From NCBI GenBank assembly GCA_964626885.1, contig CAZVJA010000031.1, positions 1 through 35,265 of the forward strand: a stretch of 35,265 nucleotides of DNA, read 5' to 3'. Below the pieces are notes generated by a model. It searched no databases, was not told the DNA's origin, and was given only the letters and a program-made list of their open reading frames with translations. How positions within the stretch are numbered: the first letter of the stretch is position 1; the number at the start of each line of letters is the position of its first letter. The translations under genes were made by a program, and so were the position numbers. Below, in pieces: positions 8,959 to 19,278 of this stretch. This stretch comes from CAZVJA01 sp964626885 (GTDB taxonomy: Bacteria; Planctomycetota; Planctomycetia; Planctomycetales; Planctomycetaceae).

Positions 8959-9651
8959 ATGAAGATACTTTTATTAGCTGATATTCATTCCAACTGGCCC
9001 GCGCTGGCGGCGATCGACGAATCTTACGACGCCTGCCTGTTCCTCGGGGATCTCGTCGAATACGCAACCGACCCGATTCCGTGTATCGACTGGGTGCGCA
9101 CACGGGCCACGGCCGCGGTGCGGGGCAATCACGATCATGCCGTCGCGCAGCGGATCGTCGCACGGGAAGGGGCCGGCTTCCGCGCGCTCGCCGCCGCCAC
9201 CCGCCCCTTCCACTGGAAGATCCTCAACCCGTCCCGCGTGAAGTATCTCGCCCGGCTCCCGCTCACGAGGCAACTTCTGCTCGATGACAAAACGTTTTAC
9301 CTCGTGCACGGCACGCCCCGCGATCCACTCGATGAATATCTGACCGACGACATTGCACTGTGGCGCAATCGACTGGAAACGATCGACGCCGACTTCGTCT
9401 GCGTCGGGCACACGCACGTGCAGTTTCATCTCGATCTCGGTCGCACGCAGGTCATCAATCCGGGAAGCGTCGGCCAGCCACGCGACGGCGACCCCCGCTG
9501 TGCCTACGCGGTCATCGACAACGGCAAGGTGGAATTCCGCCGTGTCGAGTACGACGTTGACGCCACGCTCCGCCAGATGCGCGAATCCGGCATTAACGGC
9601 GACGCCCTGGAGATGGCCGAATCCGTGCTGCGCACCGGCGGCAGGGCGTGA
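8959..9651 (+). CDS. Metallophosphoesterase, YfcE/calcineurin-like family
   Basis: 230 residues starting MKILLLADIHSNWPAL. The frame is open 30 codons further upstream, but the phosphoesterase fold begins immediately at this ATG, so it is preferred. All dinuclear-metal motifs are visible: DIH near the N-terminus, GDLVEYA, GNHDHAV, HGTPRDP and GHTHVQF, followed by NPGSVGQPRDGDPRCAYAV typical of the YfcE-like subgroup. It likely hydrolyses phosphodiester or phosphomonoester bonds with Mn2+ or similar metals in the cytosol; the physiological substrate is unknown. No Shine-Dalgarno is apparent before the start. It precedes pgi by 114 bp on the same strand; a functional link is not evident. Confidence 0.88.
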   Translation: MKILLLADIHSNWPALAAIDESYDACLFLGDLVEYATDPIPCIDWVRTRATAAVRGNHDHAVAQRIVAREGAGFRALAAATRPFHWKILNPSRVKYLARLPLTRQLLLDDKTFYLVHGTPRDPLDEYLTDDIALWRNRLETIDADFVCVGHTHVQFHLDLGRTQVINPGSVGQPRDGDPRCAYAVIDNGKVEFRRVEYDVDATLRQMRESGINGDALEMAESVLRTGGRA

Positions 9652-9765
9652 CCCGGAACTCTTGAACCGTCGGAGGCAGTGACAGCTTGCTGCTGCTTCA
9701 CGTCGTCTCTGATTGTCACCCCGCTTCCGTGGATCTCCCCCCGCCGATCCGCTTTAATAACCGGC

Positions 9766-11175
9766 ATGAACCACGAACTTCGCTACGATGCCTCGGCGGC
9801 CCACACGCTTCTCAAAAATCGACATCTCAAGCGGATCGCGCCCGAACTGAGCGCCGCTCGCGACGAAGCTTACAAAGACGTCGCGCTCCTCAAATTGGGC
9901 GGCAAGATCCCGAAAGCCAAGCGCCCGCTCGACAGCGGCTTCATCGAGCTGCCGGCCGAGCTGCTGGCTGACTTCCACGAGAACGGCGCGACGAGCCTCG
10001 TCGGCCGGATTCAAGCCGCCGCCGCGGAACTTCGCCGCGACATCGATCGGCTGGTGCTGCTCGGCATCGGCGGGTCGTACATGGGGGCGCGGGCGCTGTT
10101 CGAAGCACTCTGTCACAAGTATCACAACGAACTGACCCGCGACGAGCGGAAGGGAGTGCCGCGAGTCTACTTCGAGGGGAACAACGTCGACAACGATGCC
10201 ATCGCCGCGCTGCTCGGGCTCCTCAAGTCCCACTGCCGCGATAAATCAAACGTCGACGAACGCTGGGGGATCACGGTCATCAGCAAGTCGGGGGGGACGT
10301 TAGAAACGGCGGCGGCGTTCCGATTGTTCCGCGCGGCACTCGAAGATTATTACGGTGCAGCATCCGATGAAAGCCGGCGGTTCGTCGTGCCGATCACCGG
10401 CGAACAAGGAAAACTACGCAATCTGTCGAACGCGCAAAAGTATCCGCGCGTGTTCCCGATTCCGGACGGCGTCGGCGGGCGATTCTCGGTGTTGACGGCG
10501 GTCGGGTTGTTCCCGGCGGCGATGCTCGGGCTCGACATCGTCCGATTGTTGGAAGGTGCGGCCGCGATGACCGAGCGGACCCGTACCGCGCCGTTCGGCC
10601 AGAACCCGGTGCTCGATTACACGGCAGTCTGTCATCTGCTCGAAGAAGAACATGGCATGAATATCCGCGTCCTTTCAACCTGGGGCGCGCGGCTGGAAGC
10701 AGTCGGCCTCTGGTACGACCAGTTGCTCTCGGAAAGTCTCGGCAAGGAGGAGAAAGGAGCGACGCCGATCACCGTCGTCAACTCGCGCGACCTGCATAGC
10801 CGTGGGCAGCAGCATCAAGAAGGGACGCTCGACAAGGTCATCACCAACCTGATTGTCGAAGCTTCGTCCTCTCCGCCGCTGTCGATTCCGAAGAGGACGG
10901 ACGATTATGACGATCTCAACAAGCTCTCGACAAAGACTGTTCCCGATATTCTGAGCGCCGCGATCGCTGGCACGAACCGCGCGTACGCCGACGTCGAGCG
11001 GCCGACCGCGAACATTCTGCTGCCGGTGCTCGACGAGTACGTGCTCGGGCAGGTGTTCCAGATGTTCATGCTGGCGACCGTCGTCGAGGGGCGGCTGATC
11101 GGCATCAACCCCTACGGGCAGCCGGGGGTCGAGGCCTACAAGCAGAACATGACCGCGATCCTGGAAGGGAAGTGA
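9766..11175 (+). CDS. pgi: Glucose-6-phosphate isomerase
   Basis: 469 residues from the ATG at 9766 (MNHELRYD). The frame runs 29 codons further upstream, but that stretch is low-quality (Cys run, Ser/Pro) and probably non-coding. Family blocks: LLGIGGSYMGARALFEAL is the SIS sugar-phosphate-binding loop in the short, Bacillus-like PGI form; VISKSGGTLETAAAFRLFR is the second phosphate loop; DGVGGRFSVLTAVGLFP is PGI signature 1; and GLWYDQLLSESLGKE is the signature-2 region. It interconverts glucose-6-phosphate and fructose-6-phosphate in the cytosol. Phosphate-loop SGGT replaces the more usual SGTT, a mild deviation. No ribosome-binding site is obvious, although TTTAATAA lies just upstream. 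The next gene starts 4 bp after its stop, so the two are probably one transcript. Confidence 0.95.
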   Translation: MNHELRYDASAAHTLLKNRHLKRIAPELSAARDEAYKDVALLKLGGKIPKAKRPLDSGFIELPAELLADFHENGATSLVGRIQAAAAELRRDIDRLVLLGIGGSYMGARALFEALCHKYHNELTRDERKGVPRVYFEGNNVDNDAIAALLGLLKSHCRDKSNVDERWGITVISKSGGTLETAAAFRLFRAALEDYYGAASDESRRFVVPITGEQGKLRNLSNAQKYPRVFPIPDGVGGRFSVLTAVGLFPAAMLGLDIVRLLEGAAAMTERTRTAPFGQNPVLDYTAVCHLLEEEHGMNIRVLSTWGARLEAVGLWYDQLLSESLGKEEKGATPITVVNSRDLHSRGQQHQEGTLDKVITNLIVEASSSPPLSIPKRTDDYDDLNKLSTKTVPDILSAAIAGTNRAYADVERPTANILLPVLDEYVLGQVFQMFMLATVVEGRLIGINPYGQPGVEAYKQNMTAILEGK

Positions 11176-11179
11176 CATC

Positions 11180-11866
11180 ATGAGCACACAGATCACCTTT
11201 CTGGGGCACGGCGCGTTCCAGGTTGTCACCGGCGGCCAGACGATTCTCATCGACCCGTTCTTCACCGGAAACCCGTCGGCGAAAGTCTCGGCCGACAAGG
11301 TCGTGGCCGACTTCATTGTCGTCACGCATGGGCATGGCGACCACGTGGGAGACACTGTCGCGATTGCCAAGCGGACCGGGGCGCTCGTCATCGCGAACTT
11401 CGAGATCACCGAATGGCTGGCGAAGCAGGGTGTCGAAAAGGTCCATGCCCAGCACATCGGCGGCGCGCATCAGCATCCCTTCGGCACGCTCAAGCTGACA
11501 ATCGCGCATCACGGCTCGATGCTGCCGGACGGCACCTACGGCGGTAATCCGTGCGGGGTGATTCTCAAGCTGGCCGACGGCACGCTCTATCATGCGGCCG
11601 ATACTGGTCTGTTCTACGACATGAAGCTGATCGGCGAAGAGGGGATCGACCTGGCGATTCTGCCGATCGGCGACAATTTCACGATGGGTCCGGACGACGC
11701 ACTCCGCGCGGTGAAGCTGATCCAGCCGAAGCGGGTGATCCCCGACCACTACGACACCTGGCCGCTCATCGCGCAAAACGTCAAGGCCTGGGCCGGACGG
11801 GTGAAGTCGGAGACCTCGACAGAGCCGGTGGTGCTGGCTCCGGGCGAAAGCTGCGGGCTGAAATAA
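11180..11866 (+). CDS. UPF0173 metal-dependent hydrolase
   Basis: 228 residues, full length for UPF0173 (YtkL-like), a small branch of the metallo-beta-lactamase fold. It begins ITFLGHGAFQV, and the metal site THGHGDHVGD sits at residues 49-58. IAHHGSMLPDGTYGGNPCGV, HAADTGLFYDMKLIGE, LPIGDNFTMGPDDALRAV and IPDHYDTWP are family-typical blocks carrying the remaining His/Asp ligands. Members are cytosolic hydrolases with no agreed physiological substrate. The start ATG is 4 bp after the pgi stop and has an AAGGGAAG ribosome-binding site inside the end of pgi, so translational coupling is likely. Confidence 0.93.
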   Translation: MSTQITFLGHGAFQVVTGGQTILIDPFFTGNPSAKVSADKVVADFIVVTHGHGDHVGDTVAIAKRTGALVIANFEITEWLAKQGVEKVHAQHIGGAHQHPFGTLKLTIAHHGSMLPDGTYGGNPCGVILKLADGTLYHAADTGLFYDMKLIGEEGIDLAILPIGDNFTMGPDDALRAVKLIQPKRVIPDHYDTWPLIAQNVKAWAGRVKSETSTEPVVLAPGESCGLK

Positions 11867-12036
11867 TGACGCAGGCTTCCGGCGATCAGGCTTCGGGCTT
11901 CAGGAATTGCGGATTGTGGACTACGGGCTGAATAAGCAGTTCCAAGCTTGCATATGCCCCTCTCCACTCGCGGGAGATCTCCAAGCAGGTTCGTCAACCG
12001 CTATTTACAGGCTTTAGCACCTTTGGCATAACGCCT

Positions 12037-12056
12037 CTCCCGAACCCCTGCGGGAG
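12037..12056. repeat. Short inverted repeat in intergenic region
   Basis: CTCCCG-AACCCCTG-CGGGAG is a 6-bp stem with an 8-nt loop between the UPF0173 gene and the broken helical-repeat gene. A related fragment, CCTCTCCACTCGCGGGAG, lies about 80 bp upstream, and the GGCTTC-rich stretch at 11876-11920 is also repetitive. These look like decayed pieces of intergenic repeats. It could weakly terminate the pgi/UPF0173 transcript, but there is no T-tract. Confidence 0.35.
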
Positions 12057-12063
12057 CCGCGAA

Positions 12064-13105
12064 ATGGCCGTATGGCGAATGCACCTACGCACGTTAGTCG
12101 CATTGATGGCCGGCGCAGGATTCCGTCCTCGCCAAAGCCGGCTCGTTAAGTCGATTCGCCAACCTGTTTTTGCAAACGGGAAGAAGTACGGAACAAACCT
12201 TTGGGCGCTGACAATTGGCTTGGTCTGTTTCGCTGTCGTCAGCAGCCCCGGCATCCCGCAAGCCTGCTTAGCCCAAGATGCAACAGTATCGCAAGAGTAC
12301 CTGGCGGAACTCGCGAAGCTCAAGAACGACGTACGTGATCCCCAGGTTTCCAACCTCTTTCTCAAGGAGGCTGACAACACGCTCACGATTGCCAGGGATT
12401 CCACCAGAGCGGATTATCTGGCCGACGTGGCGTCTGCAATGGCCGAATCCGGTCATCGGGAGATCGCAAGCATCCTGTTTGCTTCGGCTGCTGAATTGGC
12501 GGCGGCCAGTCCTATGCGCGAGGTTGCGCCAATTCTGCTTCGGATGATCGCAGAACGTGCGGCCGATGTGGGGATGTTCCAGCAATCCGAGTCGACCATC
12601 GCATTGCTAGAGCCTTCCGGTTCTGAGAAGGGTTACAAGTGGTCATTACAATTGAACTTGGAAAGCTATTACTGCTATGTGGCATATCTTCATGCGAAAA
12701 ACGGAGAGCTGGAGAAGGCGCGGTCAATTGCACTCGCAAGTCCAAGCAGTGCAGATCGAATCTCCCGAAAATGCTCGATCGCGCGGGCAATTCGAATCTC
12801 GCGACAAATCGGGGGCCATCGCAACTTTGAAGGAGGCGGCCGAAGATGTCAGCGAATTGACAGCAATTCACGATCGTGGGTCTGCACTCTTTATCATCGG
12901 AACGTCATATTTCGAAATGGGCGATAACGCTGAAGCGAAGCGCATACTGGACGAAGCGCGGCGTGCCGCTGCTTCAGATCTGCGAGAAGTCGCATACCCG
13001 TCATTCTGCATCACGTATGCCTTCGAACGGCTTGGCGACACCAGGGCTATTCTTGAGATCGCCCCTGACCCACCCCCGGGTATGGTACCAGTCTTTAAGT
13101 GGTAG
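12064..13105 (+). pseudogene. Secreted TPR-like helical-repeat protein, frameshifted
   Basis: Two overlapping frames encode one protein. Frame 1 (12064 to about 12813) gives 250 residues with a hydrophobic export segment (LWALTIGLVCFAVVSS, residues about 46-61, possible cleavage after CLAQ) and then alpha-helical repeats (YLADVASAMAESGHREIASILF, YLHAKNGELEKARSIA). The continuation lies in frame 2 from 12815 (AIATLKEAAEDV, FIIGTSYFEMGDNAEAKRILDEA) and ends at 13105. Removing one G from the G5 run at 12811-12815 joins RQIG to AIATLKEA smoothly, giving 346 residues. The last dozen residues (DPPPGMVPVFKW) look like non-coding DNA read through, so the natural C-terminus may be lost too. The repeats resemble TPR-type scaffolds. 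A sequencing error in the homopolymer is as likely as a true mutation. The N-terminal 45 residues before the export segment may be an over-extension. Confidence 0.7.
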
Positions 13106-13114
13106 TCTTTCCTT
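13066..13114. mobile_element. Possible solitary insertion-sequence end
   Basis: The stretch beginning TGACCCACCCCCGGG and continuing TATGGTACCAGTCTTTAAG abruptly replaces the helical coding pattern of the preceding gene and supplies its stop codon. A TGA...-type terminus with a C-run resembles ends of IS3-like elements, and the following GGAGCGTAGCGAAGGCGGG is also repeat-like. There is no transposase and no second end in the window, so this would be a remnant. The assignment is by resemblance only. Confidence 0.3.
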
Positions 13115-13172
13115 TTGACCGCTCTGCCGTTGGAAGCCGACGGAGCGTAGCGAAGGCGGGATCGAACGGAAC

Positions 13173-13208
13173 AAAAAAATCCGCGCCGCGGCGAAGGCGG
13201 CACGGATT
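13173..13208 (-). terminator. Rho-independent terminator of the flagellar/fliA transcript
   Basis: Read on the minus strand: AATCCGTGCCGC, a 7-nt loop, then GCGGCGCGGATT, a 12-bp stem with one G-T pair, followed directly by TTTTTG. It lies 28 bp beyond the fliA stop and is the clearest intrinsic terminator in the window together with the one at 20416-20448. Confidence 0.85.
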
Positions 13209-13235
13209 GAATTTGCTGAGCGACCTTCCCGACTC

Positions 13236-14012
13236 TCAGCCGAATTCGGGCCGGCGACGACGGAGTTGATCCTTCAGTCGGGCGACAATGCTCGAGTGCA
13301 TCTGGCTCACGCGTGACTCGGAGAGACCGAGCGTGATGCCGATTTCTTTCATCGTCAGCTCTTCATAGTAGTAGAGGATGATGATCAGCCGCTCGTTGCG
13401 ATTCAGTCCCTTCGTGACCAGTTTCATCAGGTCGCGTTTCTGAATTCCGCGCGTCGGGTCTTCTCCTTTGCTGTCTTCGAGAATGTCGACCTCGCGAACA
13501 TCCTTATAGCTGTCGGTCTCGTACCATTTTTTGTTTAGGCTGACGAGATTGACGGCGCTGGCTTCGCTTTTGAGCTTCTCGAACTCGGGCATCGGGAGCT
13601 TCATTCTCCAGGCGAGTTCGGTATCTGACGGGGGGCGTCCCAGTTCGGCCTCCGCTTCTTTACGGGCCGCCTCGAGCTTGCTTGCCTTGCTGCGGACGAG
13701 TCGCGGTACCCAGTCCATGGTGCGCAGCTCGTCGAGCATGGCACCCCGAATGCGCGGCACGCAATACGTCTCAAATTTCACGCCGCGGTCCATGTCGAAC
13801 GCGTCGATGGCGTCCATCAGGCCGAAGACACCCGCCGAGATCAGGTCATTGAGGTCGACTCCGTCCGGCAGCTTGGCCCACACTCGTTCCGCATTGTACT
13901 TCACGAGCGGGAGATAGTTTTCGATGAGGGCGTTCCGCAGATCCTGGTTCGACTGGTCTTTCTTGTACGTCTTCCAGATCTCAGTGATGTCCTCAGTGAC
14001 CCGTGTGGCCAT
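13236..14012 (-). CDS. fliA: Flagellar sigma factor FliA/WhiG-type (sigma-28)
   Basis: 258 residues from the ATG at 14012, which has a strong GGAGG five bases upstream; an in-frame ATG at 14024 overlaps that site and is rejected. Region 2: LPLVKYNAERVWAKLPDGVDLNDLISAGVFGLMDAIDAFD followed by FETYCVPRIRGAMLDELR, the classic FliA/WhiG arrangement. Region 3: KLEAARKEAEAELGRPPSDTELA. Region 4: LTMKEIGITLGLSESRVSQMHSSIVARLK, a helix-turn-helix that reads the -35 element. In flagellated bacteria it directs transcription of late flagellar and chemotaxis genes. It is last in the flhA-flhF-flhG-orf-fliA run, ahead of the terminator at 13173-13208. No FlgM anti-sigma gene is seen in the window. Confidence 0.95.
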   Translation of the reverse strand: MATRVTEDITEIWKTYKKDQSNQDLRNALIENYLPLVKYNAERVWAKLPDGVDLNDLISAGVFGLMDAIDAFDMDRGVKFETYCVPRIRGAMLDELRTMDWVPRLVRSKASKLEAARKEAEAELGRPPSDTELAWRMKLPMPEFEKLKSEASAVNLVSLNKKWYETDSYKDVREVDILEDSKGEDPTRGIQKRDLMKLVTKGLNRNERLIIILYYYEELTMKEIGITLGLSESRVSQMHSSIVARLKDQLRRRRPEFG

Positions 14013-14041
14013 GCCATCCTCCATGATGAAATATCAAGCAA

Positions 14042-14314
14042 CTAAGTTGTTTGTGATGATTGCTGCGACGAAGCGGCAAGGTTTCTGGCGATTTCGGCGT
14101 CAACCGATTCCTCGACGACGTTCCGCGCCAACTCGCCGATGATGAGCCCCACTGCATACAGCAGGGCGACAGCCAGCAGGGCCGTCTGAATTGTTCCGTG
14201 AAAATCGCTTCCGGCGAGCAGGCCGCGCACCGTCATCGTCGCGAAGGCGATCAGCGACAATCGATAGGCGAATTGCTTGGCCACCGGCGACACTCCCACC
14301 AGTCTCGAGAGCAT
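14042..14314 (-). CDS. Small two-helix membrane protein in flagellar operon
   Basis: 90 residues from the ATG at 14314 (a TTG four codons upstream is an alternative; neither has a well-spaced ribosome-binding site, though GGAG abuts the ATG). Two hydrophobic stretches are visible: LSLIAFATMTVRGLLAG and TALLAVALLYAVGLIIGELA. The tail EESVDAEIARNLAASSQQSS is polar and probably cytoplasmic. It lies 29 bp upstream of fliA and after flhG on the same strand, so it is likely part of the flagellar operon. No known family was recognised. It might be an accessory membrane factor for FlhF/FlhG polar placement or for the export gate, but position is the only evidence. Confidence 0.65.
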   Translation of the reverse strand: MLSRLVGVSPVAKQFAYRLSLIAFATMTVRGLLAGSDFHGTIQTALLAVALLYAVGLIIGELARNVVEESVDAEIARNLAASSQQSSQTT

Positions 14315-14551
14315 GCTCCGCAACAAGTGTCACGGTGCATTTGCTCACACGCGCAATTTCCCCCAAGAGTGTTATCGGCCGATACGACAGATTCATTGAG
14401 AATTTCTTTGGCAAAACGTACGGTTTCTCTGATCGGAATATTCTGAATGCTGTAAGCAAGACCCGGAATTGTGGTCAACGGGGCAGATTAAGCAGACAGG
14501 GTACAACAAGAGTAGAGGTTGTTAACGATGGGTAAGGAGTCCGCTTGGTTC

Positions 14552-15442
14552 TCAAGCAGCCGAAGCCATATATCGCTTTCGAATACGCGGAAAGAACTCG
14601 CTCGGCGCCGATTGGTTCTTCGCAAGCTGCTCGATGCGTTGCGCCAATTGCACCAGCGCACGCGCTGCCGGCGCTTGTGGATGTTCCACCAAAAGAGGGC
14701 GACGATGCTGCACGGCTGACGGCACGAAGGGATCGAGTGGAATTGCTCCGGCGGCTCCGATCTCTGAATGCAAAAACAGTCGCGATGTTTGCTTAAGACG
14801 CTGAATGATCGCTTCCGCCTGGTGCATCGAGGCGGCTTGATTGACGAGTACCTCAATTCGGGGGCCTTCATCGCAGGGAAGCGCTTTGACGGTCGCATAG
14901 GCGTCGGCGAGCGCTGTCGGTTCAGGCGTCGTCACGAGTAGCACCAGCGACGCCGAAGTGACGAACTCCCGCACGATGCGGTGGATCCCCGGACCATTGT
15001 CAATAATCACGAAGTCGTGGGACTGCTCGAATTCCTCCAGCTCGCTGAAGATCTCCCGTTGAGCCGATTCCGGACAGTCGGCAACTTCGGCCAAACCACT
15101 GGCACCAGGAACGACGTGAATGCCGTCCGGCCCATTCAGAACAATCTCGTGCAAATGGCGTGCACCGGTGATTACGTGCGACAGATTCCAATATCCGTTC
15201 AGTCCACATAGCAAATCGATGTTCCCCAAACCAAGGTTGGCGTCGAAGAGACCGACTTTGTGCTTGTGGCGAGCAAGTGCGATGGCCAAATTGAGCGCGA
15301 TGTTGCTTTTGCCGACTCCTCCTTTGCCGCTCGTGACCGCCACGGTAAACGCCTGGGAATGACGTGCCGGGGAAGAGAGCGATTCCTGCCGGATCTTCCG
15401 GCGGGCCATCATGTCGCGAAGAACAGCAGCTTGGTCAGACAT
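14552..15442 (-). CDS. flhG: FlhG/MinD-like ATPase, flagellar number regulator
   Basis: 296 residues. The N-terminal SDQAAVLRDMM contains the DQAxxLR motif through which FlhG stimulates the FlhF GTPase. Residues 38-46 are the deviant Walker A, SGKGGVGKS, of MinD/ParA ATPases. Two otherwise conserved blocks differ from the usual family text: FDANLGLGNID (residues 67-76) where DADLGLANVD is typical, and IIDNGPGI (147-153) where DTGAGI is typical. ATP-dependent dimerisation at the membrane normally restricts the number of flagella. The C-terminal 30 residues (FFPRIRKRYMASA) are basic and might help membrane binding. It lies 81 bp downstream of flhF. The start ATG has no ribosome-binding site and is abutted by a perfect palindrome. 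Confidence 0.9.
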   Translation of the reverse strand: MSDQAAVLRDMMARRKIRQESLSSPARHSQAFTVAVTSGKGGVGKSNIALNLAIALARHKHKVGLFDANLGLGNIDLLCGLNGYWNLSHVITGARHLHEIVLNGPDGIHVVPGASGLAEVADCPESAQREIFSELEEFEQSHDFVIIDNGPGIHRIVREFVTSASLVLLVTTPEPTALADAYATVKALPCDEGPRIEVLVNQAASMHQAEAIIQRLKQTSRLFLHSEIGAAGAIPLDPFVPSAVQHRRPLLVEHPQAPAARALVQLAQRIEQLAKNQSAPSEFFPRIRKRYMASAA

Positions 15443-15454
15443 GGAAAATTTTCC
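15443..15454. repeat. Perfect 12-bp palindrome at the flhG start
   Basis: GGAAAATTTTCC directly abuts the flhG ATG, in the position where a ribosome-binding site would be expected. It could be a protein-binding site or chance; the GGAAAA half could serve as a poor ribosome-binding site. Confidence 0.4.
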
Positions 15455-15523
15455 GAAGAGGCAAATATTATTTCAACGAGTCGTAATCAATGGTCTGCAT
15501 CACGATCCTGAGATCAACTCCAC

Positions 15524-17035
15524 TCAGGTGCCGAGCTGATCTAGCCCAAGCATCAGTCGTGCCAGGCGATCGGGCCGAGCCGGCTCGATATCATCCGGAA
15601 CACCCTGTCCTGTCGTGATGTAGCTGATCGGCAAGGGAATTCGCCGTGCAATGGAGAGCAACGAGCCGAGCCCGGTGGTTTCATCCAGCTTCGTAAGAAT
15701 TACCGCTGTGGCGTTCGCATCGGCGAATTTCTTCGCTGTTGCTTCCAGGTGCCGCGGACTTGATGTCAGGCTTAGCACGAGATGCACCTCGTGCACATCC
15801 GCCTCGGCCAACAGAGTCTTGAGTTCTTGCACCTGCAGGTCATCGCAAGGGCTGCGTCCGGCAGTGTCGATCAGAATCAGATCGAGTCCGGCCAACTCAT
15901 CGAGCGCCCGGCGCATCTCCTGCGGGTTCGTGACAACTTTGATCGGCAGGTCGATAATCTCCGCATACGTGCGCAGCTGCTCAACCGCGGCCACGCGATA
16001 GGTATCGACGGTGATCAGTCCCATGCGAATTCCATCGCGCAAACGGAAATTCGCCGCCAGCTTGGCAATCGTCGTCGTTTTCCCGACTCCGGTCGAACCA
16101 ACCAGCGCAACGACTTTCGTCCGTCCGCGACGCGTTGTAATCGGCTCACAACAAGCAATTTCCGACTGCACCATGCCGGTCAACAGAGCCTTCGCCGCAA
16201 ACGGGTCCGCCAATTGTTGCGGCGTGCAATGTTTCTTCAACCGTAGAACCAGCTCGCGGGCCAGGTTCTCCTCGACTTCGGCATCAATCAGTTCCGTAAA
16301 GAGCTGAAACAATTCCGGGGGGATCTCCTCAACGTGTCCCAGTTGTCCCGACCTGCCGAGGCTTTCGATCATTTTGTGAATGGCGTCCAACTTTGCCGCA
16401 AACCGGGCGGCATGCTCAGCGGAATTGACTTGCTGCTGAGCCAACCGAGCTTCAAACGCTCGAGGGCCCGCCGAGCGGTCCAGCGCGGCTCTTCGGCGAC
16501 CGATTTTCGAACTGAATCGCGGACGGTCCGAAATGTCCGAGGGATTTTCGGCAGATGTGTTATTGGTGGAGATCCGCGGCGGTGCCCCTGATCGCGGTTT
16601 TTCCGGAGGTGCGACGTCGGGTTTTCCGTGACTCCGCAGAAGTTCCGCGAGAGTCTGAGAAGGCTCCGAAGAGACATCCAATCGGCTTCCGGATGAGGAT
16701 TTTCCGGAACCGTTCGATGCTGGTGTTCTTATGCTCGTGCCCGATGCCGGCCTGAGTGCGGTTGCCGTCGAGCCCCCTGATGTTCGCGATCTGTTTCCAT
16801 TGGCCATACCCGATCTGCCGACGGGGGCCGTTCTCGGTGTCATCGATTTCGCACTGACGTTCGTCTCCAGACTGGCAGTGATTTCGACCTCGCGTTTTGG
16901 TTTGCGAAACGGGAGAAAACGACGGTGGGAAATTTCCCGCGTATGTAGAATGACCGCGTCGGGCCCAAGCTCTCGCCGCACCAGATCCAGCGCTTCCTGC
17001 ATTGTGCCCGCTCGAAATGTCTGCACTTCACTCAT
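15524..17035 (-). CDS. flhF: Flagellar biosynthesis GTPase FlhF
   Basis: 503 residues. N-terminal B-domain: MSEVQTFRAGTMQEALDLVR and ELGPDAVILHTREI. Residues about 55-190 are a Ser/Thr/Pro/Gly-rich, poorly ordered linker. The N domain runs through about 200-300, then the SRP54-type G domain: P-loop GSTGVGKTT at 313-321, DTYRVAAVEQL, DTAGRSP, and TKLDETTGLGSLLS, which carries the G4 TKLD. FlhF is an SRP-like GTPase that marks the flagellar pole and is stimulated by FlhG, encoded next. The start ATG at 17035 has AAGGAAG six bases upstream. It lies 131 bp after flhA, on the same strand. The long linker is the only unusual aspect. Confidence 0.95.
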   Translation of the reverse strand: MSEVQTFRAGTMQEALDLVRRELGPDAVILHTREISHRRFLPFRKPKREVEITASLETNVSAKSMTPRTAPVGRSGMANGNRSRTSGGSTATALRPASGTSIRTPASNGSGKSSSGSRLDVSSEPSQTLAELLRSHGKPDVAPPEKPRSGAPPRISTNNTSAENPSDISDRPRFSSKIGRRRAALDRSAGPRAFEARLAQQQVNSAEHAARFAAKLDAIHKMIESLGRSGQLGHVEEIPPELFQLFTELIDAEVEENLARELVLRLKKHCTPQQLADPFAAKALLTGMVQSEIACCEPITTRRGRTKVVALVGSTGVGKTTTIAKLAANFRLRDGIRMGLITVDTYRVAAVEQLRTYAEIIDLPIKVVTNPQEMRRALDELAGLDLILIDTAGRSPCDDLQVQELKTLLAEADVHEVHLVLSLTSSPRHLEATAKKFADANATAVILTKLDETTGLGSLLSIARRIPLPISYITTGQGVPDDIEPARPDRLARLMLGLDQLGT

Positions 17036-17166
17036 AACGAACTTCCTTGGGACGCTCGATGTTCACGTGATTCCGTTGCTGGATGGTTTTTCGCGTTTGC
17101 CGCTTTCGGCCGGACGATGTTCTCTCTGACTAAGTTTTCTCTAGATATTTCGGAGCGTTGCGTCGG

Positions 17167-19278
<2,112 letters not shown>

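Noticed and set aside
9679..9765. 29-codon N-terminal extension of Pgi
   Set aside because: Cys/Ser/Pro-rich intergenic-type sequence, absent from family members.
12785..12805. TTCGAATC, tRNA T-loop-like
   Set aside because: Lies inside coding sequence of the helical-repeat gene with no acceptor or anticodon arms around it.
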